A stretch of DNA of 64,000 nucleotides from Burkholderiaceae bacterium (GTDB lineage: Bacteria > Pseudomonadota > Gammaproteobacteria > Burkholderiales > Burkholderiaceae_C), in assembly GCA_026125795.1 (NCBI GenBank), contig JAHCKM010000002.1, forward strand, positions 1-64,000, given 5' to 3'. The notes under the pieces were generated by a model that searched no databases, was not told the DNA's origin, and saw only the letters and a list, made by a program, of their open reading frames with translations. Shown here one piece after another: positions 1 to 8,325 of the stretch. Within the stretch, counting starts at the first letter, position 1. Each line of letters begins with the position of its first letter. A program made the position numbers and the translations under genes.

Positions 1-134
1 GGGGGGGGCTGCTGGCGCGTTTGGCCCAAACCCCGCGCCCCTTGGGCTGAAATGGGGCACCCCCTGCCCCCGCCGGGCGGGGGTTCTGGCATGAATGACG
101 CCCGGGCCGCGTTGCGGCCCTCTGGAAGAGCGCG
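1..134. other. non-coding left edge with GC-rich hairpins
   Basis: No gene is supported here. It contains a short palindrome GTTTGG-C-CCAAAC near 19-31. At 67-83 there is a hairpin with 7-bp arms CCCCCGC and GCGGGGG and a 3-nt loop. The hairpin is followed by only two T residues, so it is not a convincing terminator. It resembles the GC-rich intergenic palindromes common in Burkholderiales. A GGAAGAG ribosome binding site for the next gene starts about 12 bases before its ATG. Confidence 0.5.
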
Positions 135-845
<711 letters not shown>

Positions 846-877
846 CGCCGAGGGATTGCTGGCGCGATGCTTCTGCG

Positions 878-1792
878 CTAACGCACCGGCGCTGCGCCGG
901 GGCCCGGCTCGGGCCCGCCGAGCGCCACCACCGTGTCGCGGATCAGGTGGCCCGAGATCGAAAAGCGCGGCGGGATCTTGGGCAATGCGTCCAGCGGGTA
1001 CCACTGCGCGTCTTCGATCTCAGCGTCCTGCTTGACGATGTCACCGTCGGTCCAGCGTGCCGTGTAGGCGATCATCAGGCTGTGCGGAAACGGCCAGCTC
1101 TGGCTGCCGTAGTAGCGCAGGTCGGTGACGCGCACGCCCACCTCCTCGGCCACCTCGCGGTGGATGCACTGCTCGATCGACTCGCCAGGCTCGACGAAAC
1201 CGGCCAGTGCGCTGTACACGCCGGGCACGTAGTGCGGCGAGCGCGCCAGCAAGACTTCGTATCCGTGTGCCCCCACACTCACTGCGTTCGCTGCCCCCCG
1301 AGGGGGCTGGGCCGGCTTGGGGCGGCCCGGCGCCGGCCCTCGCCACACCAGCACCATCATCGCCGGGCTCAACCGCGGATACGCCGTATGGCCGCACGCC
1401 GGGCACTTGCGCGATCGCTCATTGGCCTGCAGCTCGGTCGGCGTGCCGCACACGCCGCAGAAGCGGTGCGCACGATCCCACTCCAGAATCTGCGCGGCGC
1501 GGCCGGCCACGCCCATCAGCGACTCGCTCATCTGCATCATCGCTGCACGCAGCGGCGTGCGCTTGAAGCCCGGCGGCAGCTCCTTCAGCGTGAAGGCCCA
1601 GCAGTCCACGCCGTCGAGCCGGCCGATGTAGTGGCGCACCGGATCGTGCGGCTGGAACCGCGACCACGGCTGTGGGACCAGGCCGGCGCCCTCGGCCCGC
1701 TCGACCAGCAGCAACTGGCCTTCGACGAAGGCGAAACACCACGCCTCGGGCGTGGTGTCGGCAAGCGGCGCAACCGCGGGCGTGAACGGCAT
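878..1792 (-). CDS. nudC: NAD(+)/NADH diphosphatase (Nudix), with internal repeat-derived insert
   Basis: A 304-residue NudC homologue that hydrolyses NAD(H) to NMN(H) and AMP and, in characterised members, removes NAD caps from RNA. A zinc ribbon is formed by Cys112, Cys115, Cys130 and Cys133. The Nudix box runs over residues 198-220 (GFVEPGES, then REVAEEVGV). The NADH-pyrophosphatase hallmark SQSWPFPHS follows at 230-238. The unusual feature is a segment at about residues 152-176, rich in Gly, Pro and Ala, which has no counterpart in E. coli NudC: the beta-strand motif MMVLVWR should run straight on to EVLLAR. That segment is encoded by a GC-rich palindromic repeat (see the repeat at 1265-1339), apparently inserted in frame. 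All catalytic residues are kept, so the protein may still be active. Confidence 0.92.
   Translation of the reverse strand: MPFTPAVAPLADTTPEAWCFAFVEGQLLLVERAEGAGLVPQPWSRFQPHDPVRHYIGRLDGVDCWAFTLKELPPGFKRTPLRAAMMQMSESLMGVAGRAAQILEWDRAHRFCGVCGTPTELQANERSRKCPACGHTAYPRLSPAMMVLVWRGPAPGRPKPAQPPRGAANAVSVGAHGYEVLLARSPHYVPGVYSALAGFVEPGESIEQCIHREVAEEVGVRVTDLRYYGSQSWPFPHSLMIAYTARWTDGDIVKQDAEIEDAQWYPLDALPKIPPRFSISGHLIRDTVVALGGPEPGPGAAPVR
1265..1339. repeat. GC-rich palindromic repeat inserted in frame in nudC
   Basis: The plus strand reads CCCCCAC, then GCGTTCGCTG, then the near-palindrome GCCCCCCGAGGGGGC, then a GGCCGG-rich tail. The same order of elements (CCCCCAC, ACGTTCGCT, GCCCC...AGGGGGC) occurs on the minus strand at 56713-56754, between two other genes. 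Repeats of this look are normally intergenic in Burkholderiales. Here the element codes for about 25 residues of NudC without a stop. Membership in one repeat family is judged by eye. Confidence 0.6.
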
Positions 1793-1869
1793 CGCGCCAT
1801 TGTGCCGCCGCGCCCGCGCGGGCAGCGGTGCGGCGGGAGCCGGCGTGCGTCAGGCTTTTTTTCCCGGCA

Positions 1870-2835
1870 TCACTCCGGCTGGATGCCGGCCTTCTTGATC
1901 ACGCGGCCCCACTTGCTCGTCTCGTCGAGCTGGAACTTCGCGAGCTGCTCGGGCGTGGTGGGGAAAGGCTCGCCGCCGCTGGTGTCGAAGAACGCCTTGA
2001 TCTGCGGCGTCTTGAGCGCAACGGCCAGCAGCTCATTCAGGCGCTGCACCACCGGTTGCGGCGTTTGGGCCGGCACGTAGGCGGCGAACCAGTAACCCAT
2101 GTCGTAGCCCTTGACACCGGCCTCGTCGATGGTCGGCACGTCGGGCAGCATCGGCAGGCGCTTGGATGTCGACACGCCGAGCGCGCGCAGCTTGCCGGCC
2201 TTGATTTGCGGCACGCCGGTGGAGGTGTCGGTGATCATCATCGCGATCTGGCCGCCCAGCAGGTCGGTGATCGCCAGCGGGTTGCTCTTGTACGGCACGT
2301 GCAGCAGCTCCACGCCGCCCATCTGCTGGAACAGCTCGCCGGCCACGCGGCTGCTCGAGCTGCCGCTGCCGAACGAGACCTTGCCCGGGTTCTTCTTGGC
2401 GAACGCCAGCAGGTCGGCCACGCTCTTGTGCGGCGAATCGGCCGCCACCACCAGCACCTGCCCGCCCTTGCCGAGACCGCTGACCGGCGCGAAATCCTTC
2501 ACCGGGTCGTACGGCAGCTTCTTGTACAGGTGCTCGTTGGCGGCCTGCGTGGTGTTGGTGGTGATCAGCACGGTGTGGCCGTCGGGCGCGGCACGCGCCG
2601 CCGCCTGCGCGGCCAGCATGCCGCTGGCGCCGGCCTTGTTCTCCACCACCACCGCCGCTTGGGTCTGCTCGGTGATCGATTGGCCGAGCGCGCGCGCCAG
2701 CTGGTCGGTGGCGCTGCCGGCGGCAAACGGCACGATGAAGGTCAGCGGCTTGGCCGGATACGGCTGGGCCGATGCGGCGGGTCCGAGCGCGAGCGCAGCG
2801 GCGCACAGCAGCATGCGACGGGCGAGAGAGGTCAT
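1870..2835 (-). CDS. tripartite tricarboxylate transporter substrate-binding protein (Bug family)
   Basis: A 321-residue periplasmic solute receptor of the Bug/TctC family. A signal peptide (about residues 1-23, ending ASA) precedes the mature start QPYPAKPLTFIVPFAAG, typical of the family, with the canonical ATDQLAR helix after it. Start chosen at 2835, preceded by AAGGAGACC. No TctA/TctB membrane genes are nearby, as is usual for the many orphan Bug receptors of Burkholderiales, which are thought to share membrane components or act in sensing. It is the third gene of an operon with the AtuA-like pair upstream (its start overlaps the end of the small subunit by 4 bases), so its ligand is probably the acid handled by those proteins. 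Confidence 0.9.
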   Translation of the reverse strand: MTSLARRMLLCAAALALGPAASAQPYPAKPLTFIVPFAAGSATDQLARALGQSITEQTQAAVVVENKAGASGMLAAQAAARAAPDGHTVLITTNTTQAANEHLYKKLPYDPVKDFAPVSGLGKGGQVLVVAADSPHKSVADLLAFAKKNPGKVSFGSGSSSSRVAGELFQQMGGVELLHVPYKSNPLAITDLLGGQIAMMITDTSTGVPQIKAGKLRALGVSTSKRLPMLPDVPTIDEAGVKGYDMGYWFAAYVPAQTPQPVVQRLNELLAVALKTPQIKAFFDTSGGEPFPTTPEQLAKFQLDETSKWGRVIKKAGIQPE

Positions 2836-3236
2836 CGGTGGTCTCCTTGGTTTGTCGAAAGTGGCGTGTCCGGTCCGCGCAGCAGCGGCAGCAGGGCAGC
2901 CGGCACCCGAAGCGGCAGCTCGAGCAACAGGAACGACAGCGACTTGCCGTGGCTGTCGAGGTTGAGCGCATCGTTGACGCCGCCGTCGAGCACGTCGTCG
3001 AGCACAAAGTTCATCGCGTGCAGCTTCGGCAGCAGGTGGCGCTGCACGCGCGTGGGGCGGCGATGCGCAAAGGCCTGCGCCACCGCGGCCTCGGTGACCT
3101 GCTCCACCAGCAGCGGGTACAGCTCGGGCGCCCAGGCGATCACGCTGATGTTGGCGCGGTTGCCCTTGTCGCCGGTGCGGCCGTGCGCTGCGCGCCACAG
3201 CGGCACCGTGATCGTGGTGGATGCCGGGGCAGCCAT
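2832..3236 (-). CDS. AtuA-related small subunit (C-terminal domain protein)
   Basis: A 134-residue protein matching the small domain normally found at the C-terminus of, or next to, AtuA-like (DUF1446) proteins: it has the hallmark RTGDKGN near residue 20 and a conserved NFVLDDVLDGG stretch near the middle. It is likely cytoplasmic and forms a complex with the large protein encoded immediately upstream. The two genes overlap as TGATG (stop 3236-3238, start at 3236), implying translational coupling, and this gene in turn overlaps the start of the Bug receptor gene. AtuA was described in acyclic terpene (citronellol/geraniol) use, but many relatives outside that pathway exist, so the substrate here is open. 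Confidence 0.8.
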   Translation of the reverse strand: MAAPASTTITVPLWRAAHGRTGDKGNRANISVIAWAPELYPLLVEQVTEAAVAQAFAHRRPTRVQRHLLPKLHAMNFVLDDVLDGGVNDALNLDSHGKSLSFLLLELPLRVPAALLPLLRGPDTPLSTNQGDHR

Positions 3237-4594
3237 CAATCGAGCATCTCGAAGGAGCCGTGCACCTGCTCGCGCGGCAGCAGGCACGACAGCGTGCCGA
3301 GCGTGGTTCTCAGCGCCGTGCGCACGCCGCCGCCGCCGGCCGGCCCGCAGCAGTACAGCGCGGTGACTTCGCGCACCAATTGCTCGGCGCCGGCACGCTC
3401 GGCGTGGCGCAGCGCCACGCGCAAACGCACGTCGCCCGCGGCGCGCGCTTCGGCAGCGGCGAGCCAGCGGCCGTCGTCGTCGCCAAACACGCTGGCCACG
3501 CCGATCAGGTCGGCGCGCAGCGCGCCCACGCCACGCAGGCGCTCGCGCAGCACGTCGGCCGCCAGGCGCGCGCGCGCATCGGCACGCGCGCCGGCATACG
3601 AGATCTCGCCCTCCGCGAGCCAGCCGCTCTCGAAGCAGACGTTGACCTTCAGCGTGCCGGTGCGCGCGTGGCCGCGCACACCGCTCAGGCGCACGCGGTC
3701 GGGGCCCACCTCGTCGACGCGCGCCGCGCCGATGTCGGCCACCACGTCGGGCGTGAGGTAGGCCGCCGGGTCGTGCACCTCGTACAGCAGCTGTTCCTTC
3801 ACCGTGTGCGCGTTCACGCAGCCGCCGCTGCCGGCGGGCTTGGTGATCGTGCAGTCGCCTTGTTCGTCGATCTCGGCGATCGGATAGCCCAGTTGAGCGA
3901 GGTGAGGCACGTCCTTCAGCCCGGGATCGGCGTAATAGCCGCCCGTGACCTGCGCGCCGCACTCGAGCAGGTGGCCGGCCATCGTGGCGCGGCCGAGGCG
4001 ATCCCAATCGTCGGCGGCCCAGCCGAAGTGGGCGAGCGCCGGTCCCACGGCCAGCGATGGGTCGGCGATGCGGCCACCGACCACGATGTCGGCGCCGGCC
4101 CGCAGCGCCGCGGCGATCGGCTCGGCGCCGAGGTAGGCGTTGGCGCTGACGATGGGCCGCTCGTCGAGCGCGCTGCCCAGCGCAGCGCGCAGCGCGGCGC
4201 GGTGGCCGGGACCCGAGACATCGTCGCCCGCGATCACCGCGATGCGCGGCGCGCGCAGCCCCTGCTCGGCGGCCAGCGCGCGGATGCGCAGGCCTGCGCC
4301 GCGCGGATTGGCGGCGCCGAAGTTGCTGACGATCGGGATGTCGTGGCGCAGGCAGTGCGCCAGCACCGGCTGCAGCATCGCGTCGAGCAGCGGCTCGTAG
4401 CCGGACGACGGATCCTGGCGCCGCGCCAGGTGCGCCAGCGCCAGCGTGCGCTCGGCCAGCGTCTCGAAGACCAGCACCGCGGGGCCGCCGGCATCGATCA
4501 GCGCCTGCACCACCGGCGCAGCCGCGTCGGTGCGATCCCCGGAGAAACCCGCAGCACAACCGATGCGCAGCACGGATGCGGATGACGACGCCAT
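3236..4594 (-). CDS. AtuA-like acyl-CoA/terpene utilisation protein (DUF1446)
   Basis: A 452-residue DUF1446/AtuA-family protein. The N-terminal RIGCAAGFSGDR is the family signature, and further conserved pieces include SNFGAANP, SANAYLGAEPI and IADPSLAVGP. AtuA is needed for acyclic terpene degradation in Pseudomonas, but its exact reaction is not settled. Many members sit, as here, with a Bug receptor, which suggests uptake and breakdown of a carboxylic acid. The start at 4594 is preferred because the alternative upstream start at 4624 adds a Cys/Arg-rich stretch unlike the family and would overlap the LysR operator. The gene is first in an operon of three and is divergent from the LysR gene. 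Confidence 0.82.
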   Translation of the reverse strand: MASSSASVLRIGCAAGFSGDRTDAAAPVVQALIDAGGPAVLVFETLAERTLALAHLARRQDPSSGYEPLLDAMLQPVLAHCLRHDIPIVSNFGAANPRGAGLRIRALAAEQGLRAPRIAVIAGDDVSGPGHRAALRAALGSALDERPIVSANAYLGAEPIAAALRAGADIVVGGRIADPSLAVGPALAHFGWAADDWDRLGRATMAGHLLECGAQVTGGYYADPGLKDVPHLAQLGYPIAEIDEQGDCTITKPAGSGGCVNAHTVKEQLLYEVHDPAAYLTPDVVADIGAARVDEVGPDRVRLSGVRGHARTGTLKVNVCFESGWLAEGEISYAGARADARARLAADVLRERLRGVGALRADLIGVASVFGDDDGRWLAAAEARAAGDVRLRVALRHAERAGAEQLVREVTALYCCGPAGGGGVRTALRTTLGTLSCLLPREQVHGSFEMLD

Positions 4595-4618
4595 GGCGCG
4601 GCAATGTAGGCAGCGCCG

Positions 4619-4645
4619 TCGCATCTGTGAAATCGAAAGATGCGA
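4619..4645. promoter_or_regulatory. LysR operator (T-N11-A box) between divergent genes
   Basis: A perfect inverted repeat with 8-bp arms TCGCATCT (4619-4626) and AGATGCGA (4638-4645), separated by exactly 11 bases. This is the classical T-N11-A geometry of LysR-type binding sites. It sits in the 65-bp gap between the AtuA-like operon and the LysR gene, ending 14 bases before the regulator's ATG, so autoregulation and control of the operon from one site are likely. Confidence 0.75.
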
Positions 4646-4659
4646 TACATTGATCCGCG

Positions 4660-5574
4660 ATGCAGATCAATCTCGGGCTGCGCGAGCTGCATGCGTTTCT
4701 GGTGCTGGCCGAGCAGCGTAGCTTCACGCGTGCGGCGGCGCTGTGCCACCTGTCGCAGCCGGCGTTCTCGGCGCTGGTGCGTGCGCTGGAGCACACCGTG
4801 GGCGCGCGGCTGTTCGACCGCACCACGCGCAGCGTGGAGCTCACTGCCGAGGGCCGCGTGCTGCTGGAGCCGGCGCGCCGGCTGCTGCGCGACGCCGACG
4901 CGATGCTGGCCGACGTGCGCGACCACGCGGCGCGGCGCCGCGGCCGCGTGGCGATTGCGCTGCTGCCGTCGCTGGCCGCCGGCTGGCTGCCACCGCTGCT
5001 GGCGCGCTTTCACCGGGCCCATCCGGGCATCGAGATCGACGTGGCCGACGTGCTCTCCGATGCCTGCATCGAGCGCGTGCGCTCGGGCAGTGCAGACTTC
5101 GCGCTCGCCTCCACGCGCACCGCCACACCCGAGCTGCACACCGAGGAGTTCTGCTGCGACGGTTTCCATGTGGTGTGCCCGCGCCACCATCTGCTGGCCG
5201 CGCGACGCACCCGCATCGAGCTGAAGGACCTGGCGCCGTACCCGATCGTGCATCTGGCGCGCTCGAGCAGCGTGCGGCAGTACGTGGAGGCGGCGCTGTA
5301 TCCGATGCAGCTGCACACCATGATGGAGCTCGAGCAGCTCAGCACCGTGGCGGGCATGGTGCGCGCCGGGCTCGGCATCACGATCGTGCCGTCGCTGACG
5401 CTGTTTCACTTTGCCGACGCCGCGCTGGCGACGCGGCCGCTGCACACGCCGGCGCTCGTGCGGCATGTCTACATGGTGCGGCGCGCCGACCGGCCGCTGT
5501 CGAGCGCGGCGTCGGGGCTGCATGAGATGCTGATGGCATCGCGGCCGCGCGCGGTGCAACGGCGCGCGTCATAG
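4660..5574 (+). CDS. LysR family transcriptional regulator
   Basis: A 304-residue LysR-type regulator. Residues 1-60 form the winged helix-turn-helix (LRELHAFLVLAEQRSFTRAA, then LSQPAFSALVRALE). The remainder is a periplasmic-binding-protein-like effector domain, beginning with GRVAIALLPSLAAGWLPPLL. It is divergent from the AtuA/Bug operon with a T-N11-A operator in the gap, so it probably controls that operon in response to its substrate. No other target gene is adjacent: the downstream epimerase gene is convergent. Confidence 0.93.
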   Translation: MQINLGLRELHAFLVLAEQRSFTRAAALCHLSQPAFSALVRALEHTVGARLFDRTTRSVELTAEGRVLLEPARRLLRDADAMLADVRDHAARRRGRVAIALLPSLAAGWLPPLLARFHRAHPGIEIDVADVLSDACIERVRSGSADFALASTRTATPELHTEEFCCDGFHVVCPRHHLLAARRTRIELKDLAPYPIVHLARSSSVRQYVEAALYPMQLHTMMELEQLSTVAGMVRAGLGITIVPSLTLFHFADAALATRPLHTPALVRHVYMVRRADRPLSSAASGLHEMLMASRPRAVQRRAS

Positions 5575-5604
5575 CAGTGTGAACAGGACCTGGCTCGTCG
5601 TTGT

Positions 5605-6651
5605 TCAGCGCATGACCGAAAAGCGGTGCACCGTGGTCGATCGGTAGACCTCACCCGGCCGCAGCACGGTGCTCGGGAAGTGCGGCTGGTTCGGCGCGTC
5701 GGGGTGGTGCTGGGTCTCGAGGCACACGCCGTCGCCCTGCCGGTAGCACTGGCCGCCCGATCCGACCAGCGTGCCGTCGAGGTGGTTGCCGCTGTAGAAC
5801 TGGATCGCCGGCTCGGTGGTCAGGATCTCCATCACGCGCCCGCTGCGGGCATCCTCCAGGCGCGCCGCCGGCACCGGACGGCCGCCGATCGACCCCTGCG
5901 CCAGCACCCAGTTGTGGTCGTAGCCCCGCCCGAGCAGCAGCTGCGGGTGGGCTTCGCGGATGCGCTCGCCGATCACGCGTGCACTGCGAAAGTCGAACGG
6001 CGTGCCGTGCACCGGCATCAGCTCGCCGCTCGGGATGGCGCCCGGTCCGATCGGCGTGAACTGCTCGGCGAACAGCGTCAGGCGGTGATCCAGTGCAGTC
6101 CCTGCGCCGGCCAGGTTGAAGTACGAGTGGCTCGTGAGGTTGACCACGGTCGCCCGGTCGGTGACGGCGGTGTAGTGGATGCGCAGCTCCTGCTCGGGCG
6201 TGACCGTGTAGACCACGCGCACCTCGAGCCTGCCTGGAAAGCCCTCCTCGCCATCGGCACTGACGCGCTCGAGCGCCACCGCGTCGCTGCCCAGCGGCGT
6301 GGCGTTCCAGACACGCTTGTCGAAGCCGAGCCGGCCGCCGTGCAGCGTGTTGCGCCCCTCGTTCGCATTCAGCACGTGAGTCTTGCCATCGAGCGTGAAG
6401 CGCGCGTTGGCGATCCGGTTGGCGTAGCGGCCGGCGATCGCGCCGAAGTACGGGCTGCGCTCCACGTAGTCGGCGAGATGGTCGAAGCCGAGCACGACAT
6501 TGCCCGGCCGGCCCTCACGGTCGGGTACCACGATCGACGCGATGATGCCGCCATAGGTGAGGACTCGCACCTCCATGCCTGCGCCGTTGGCCAGGGTGCA
6601 CTGCTCGACGAGCGTGCCGTCCAACAGGCGACCGAACGGTTGCAGGCGCAT
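5605..6651 (-). CDS. galM: aldose 1-epimerase
   Basis: A 348-residue mutarotase that interconverts alpha and beta anomers of aldoses such as galactose and glucose. Conserved family features are GRYANRIANARF and NTLHGG in the N-terminal half, the catalytic-histidine segment LTSHSYFNLAG, GYDHNWVL, and the C-terminal catalytic-base segment CLETQHHPDAPNQ, where the glutamate is expected to act. Start chosen at 6651 (MRLQPFG); earlier in-frame starts would run into the divergent gene. The gene stands alone, with no sugar kinase or transporter beside it. Confidence 0.92.
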   Translation of the reverse strand: MRLQPFGRLLDGTLVEQCTLANGAGMEVRVLTYGGIIASIVVPDREGRPGNVVLGFDHLADYVERSPYFGAIAGRYANRIANARFTLDGKTHVLNANEGRNTLHGGRLGFDKRVWNATPLGSDAVALERVSADGEEGFPGRLEVRVVYTVTPEQELRIHYTAVTDRATVVNLTSHSYFNLAGAGTALDHRLTLFAEQFTPIGPGAIPSGELMPVHGTPFDFRSARVIGERIREAHPQLLLGRGYDHNWVLAQGSIGGRPVPAARLEDARSGRVMEILTTEPAIQFYSGNHLDGTLVGSGGQCYRQGDGVCLETQHHPDAPNQPHFPSTVLRPGEVYRSTTVHRFSVMR

Positions 6652-6703
6652 GGCGACGACATGGTCGCATGAAACCGCGCGGCCACGGACCGACAATGCG
6701 CCC

Positions 6704-7219
6704 ATGCCGCGATACGTTGCCTTGCTGCGCGGGGTGAGCCCGATGAACGCGCGGATGCCGGAGCTCAAGCGCTGCTTCGAAGGCGCCGGGTTCACCCGCG
6801 TGAAAACCGTGCTGGCCAGCGGCAACGTGGTGTTCGATGCGCGCCAGGCCGCAGAGGCCACGCTGCAGCGGCGTGCCGAGGCGGCGATGCAGGCCGGGCT
6901 CGAACGCGGTTTCCTGACCATCGTGCGTTCGGTGGACTTCCTGCAAGACCTGCTCGCCGAAGACCCGTACCAGCGCTTCGGCGTGCCGGCGCAGGCCAAG
7001 CGCGTGGTCACCTTCCTGCGCACCACACCGGCCACCAGGCTCGCGCTGCCGATCGAGCGCGACGGCGCGCGCATCCTGGCGATGACCGAGCGCGAGGTGT
7101 TCACCGCCTACCTGCCGAGCGACAAGGGGCCGGTGTTCATGTCGCTGATCGAAAAGGCCTTCGGCACCGACATCACCACGCGCACGTGGGACACCGTGCG
7201 CAAGTGCGCTGCCGCCTGA
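6704..7219 (+). CDS. DUF1697 domain-containing protein
   Basis: A 171-residue protein of the DUF1697 family. It shows the family opening YVALLRGVSP (usually LLRGINVGG), the segment LASGNVVFDA near residue 45, and the C-terminal TTRTWDTVRK. Function is not established for the family; no membrane segment or signal peptide is visible, so it is cytoplasmic. It is divergent from galM with a 52-bp gap. Start chosen at 6704 because the protein begins as family members do; a longer frame upstream would overlap galM. Confidence 0.85.
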   Translation: MPRYVALLRGVSPMNARMPELKRCFEGAGFTRVKTVLASGNVVFDARQAAEATLQRRAEAAMQAGLERGFLTIVRSVDFLQDLLAEDPYQRFGVPAQAKRVVTFLRTTPATRLALPIERDGARILAMTEREVFTAYLPSDKGPVFMSLIEKAFGTDITTRTWDTVRKCAAA

Positions 7220-7286
7220 GTTGACCGCGGCGTCGGCGCGGTCGTGGCAGGCGTTCCTACAATGCCCCGAGCCAAGGAGCACCTTC

Positions 7287-8078
7287 GTGATCGTCGAACG
7301 CATCTGGACCGGCAACGCTTTGCGCAACTACAACTACCTGATCGCCTGCCCCGACACCGGCGAGGCGCTGGCGATCGACCCGCTGGACCACGGCAAGTGC
7401 CTGGCGGCGGCCAGGAAGAACGGCTGGCGCATCACGCAGATCCTCAACACGCACGAGCACCACGACCACATCGGCGGCAACGCGGCGGTGGTGCAGGCCA
7501 CCGGCGCCAAGGTGATCGCGCACCACAAGGCGGGCGGCAAGATCCCCGGCGTGGATCGCGGCGTGAAGGCGGGCGACGTCATCAAGGTCGGCAAGCGCGT
7601 CGAGCTGGAGTGTCTCGACACGCCGGGCCACACCTTCTGCCACATCTGCCTGCGCTCGCACACCGACCAGCCTGCGCTGTTCTCCGGCGACACGCTGTTC
7701 AACGCCGGCGCGGGCAACTGCCACAATGGCGGCGACCCCGGCGCGATGTACGAGACGTTTGCGCAGCAACTGGAGTCGCTGCCCGACGACACGCTGCTGT
7801 ACCCGGGCCACGACTACATCGAGAACAACCTCAAGTTCACGTTGTCGCGCGAGCCGGACAACGAGGCCGCGAAGGCGCTGCTGCCCAAGGTGACAGGGCA
7901 CGACCCGCAGGCGTCGATCGTCACGACGCTGAAGGAAGAGAAGACCTTCAACACCTTCTTCCGGCTGACGAACCCGGGCGTGATCGCCAAGCTGCGCGAG
8001 GCGTTTCCCGATCTGCCCGAGCAGCCCGACCGCCGCACGGTGTTCCTGAAGTTGCGCGAGCTGCGCAACAAGTGGTGA
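7287..8078 (+). CDS. gloB: glyoxalase II-like hydroxyacylglutathione hydrolase
   Basis: A 263-residue metallo-beta-lactamase-fold hydrolase. The binuclear metal motif THEHHDH lies at residues 55-61, with further metal ligands in PGHTFCH, FSGDTLFNAGAGNC and PGHDY. A C-terminal helical HAGH-type domain ending RELRNKW is the glutathione-binding part of glyoxalase II. Predicted reaction: S-D-lactoylglutathione to D-lactate and glutathione. A GTG start at 7287 is chosen because AAGGAG lies seven bases upstream and the sequence from there (VIVERIWTGNALRNYNYL) matches family starts. Confidence 0.88.
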   Translation: MIVERIWTGNALRNYNYLIACPDTGEALAIDPLDHGKCLAAARKNGWRITQILNTHEHHDHIGGNAAVVQATGAKVIAHHKAGGKIPGVDRGVKAGDVIKVGKRVELECLDTPGHTFCHICLRSHTDQPALFSGDTLFNAGAGNCHNGGDPGAMYETFAQQLESLPDDTLLYPGHDYIENNLKFTLSREPDNEAAKALLPKVTGHDPQASIVTTLKEEKTFNTFFRLTNPGVIAKLREAFPDLPEQPDRRTVFLKLRELRNKW

Positions 8079-8096
8079 ACGTGACGCGTGCTGCGG

Positions 8097-8324
8097 GTGG
8101 CTCCGGCCGGTGCTTCGCGCCTTGACTTCGCCGGCGCGAAGTCAGCCTCGCCGCAGCGGCCTTGCGGCCGCTGTGGCTCCGGCCGGTGCTTCGCACCTTA
8201 ACTTCGCTGGCGCGAAGTTAGCCTCACCGCAGCGGCTTGGCGGCCGCTGTGGCTCCGGCCGGTGCTTCGCACCTTAACTTCGCTGGCGCGAAGTTAGCCT
8301 CACCGCAGCGGCTTGGCGGCCGCT
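8097..8324. repeat. three tandem 76-bp repeats, each with three hairpins
   Basis: Three head-to-tail copies begin at 8097, 8173 and 8249, each exactly 76 bp, filling the gap between the convergent gloB and marR genes and ending 1 base before the marR stop codon. Each unit can fold into three stems: GGTGC-TTC-GCACC; a 9-bp stem TAACTTCGC-TGGC-GCGAAGTTA; and CAGCGGC with GCCGCTG. Copies 2 and 3 are nearly identical. Copy 1 differs mostly by paired changes that keep the stems (TGACTTCGC with GCGAAGTCA). It may act as a bidirectional terminator or a REP-like element; no T-run follows the stems. Confidence 0.9.
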
Positions 8325-8325
8325 G

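Noticed and set aside
67-83. Terminator at the left edge
   Set aside because: A strong hairpin but followed by only two T residues; it looks like a GC-rich intergenic repeat piece.
1855-1869. Rho-independent terminator after the Bug receptor gene (T-run at 1857-1863)
   Set aside because: The T-run is on the plus strand, while the adjacent genes are both transcribed from the minus strand, so it would be an A-run in their RNA.
8097-8324. CRISPR array
   Set aside because: The 76-bp units are head-to-tail with no unique spacers, only three copies, and each unit is made of hairpins; no cas genes are present.
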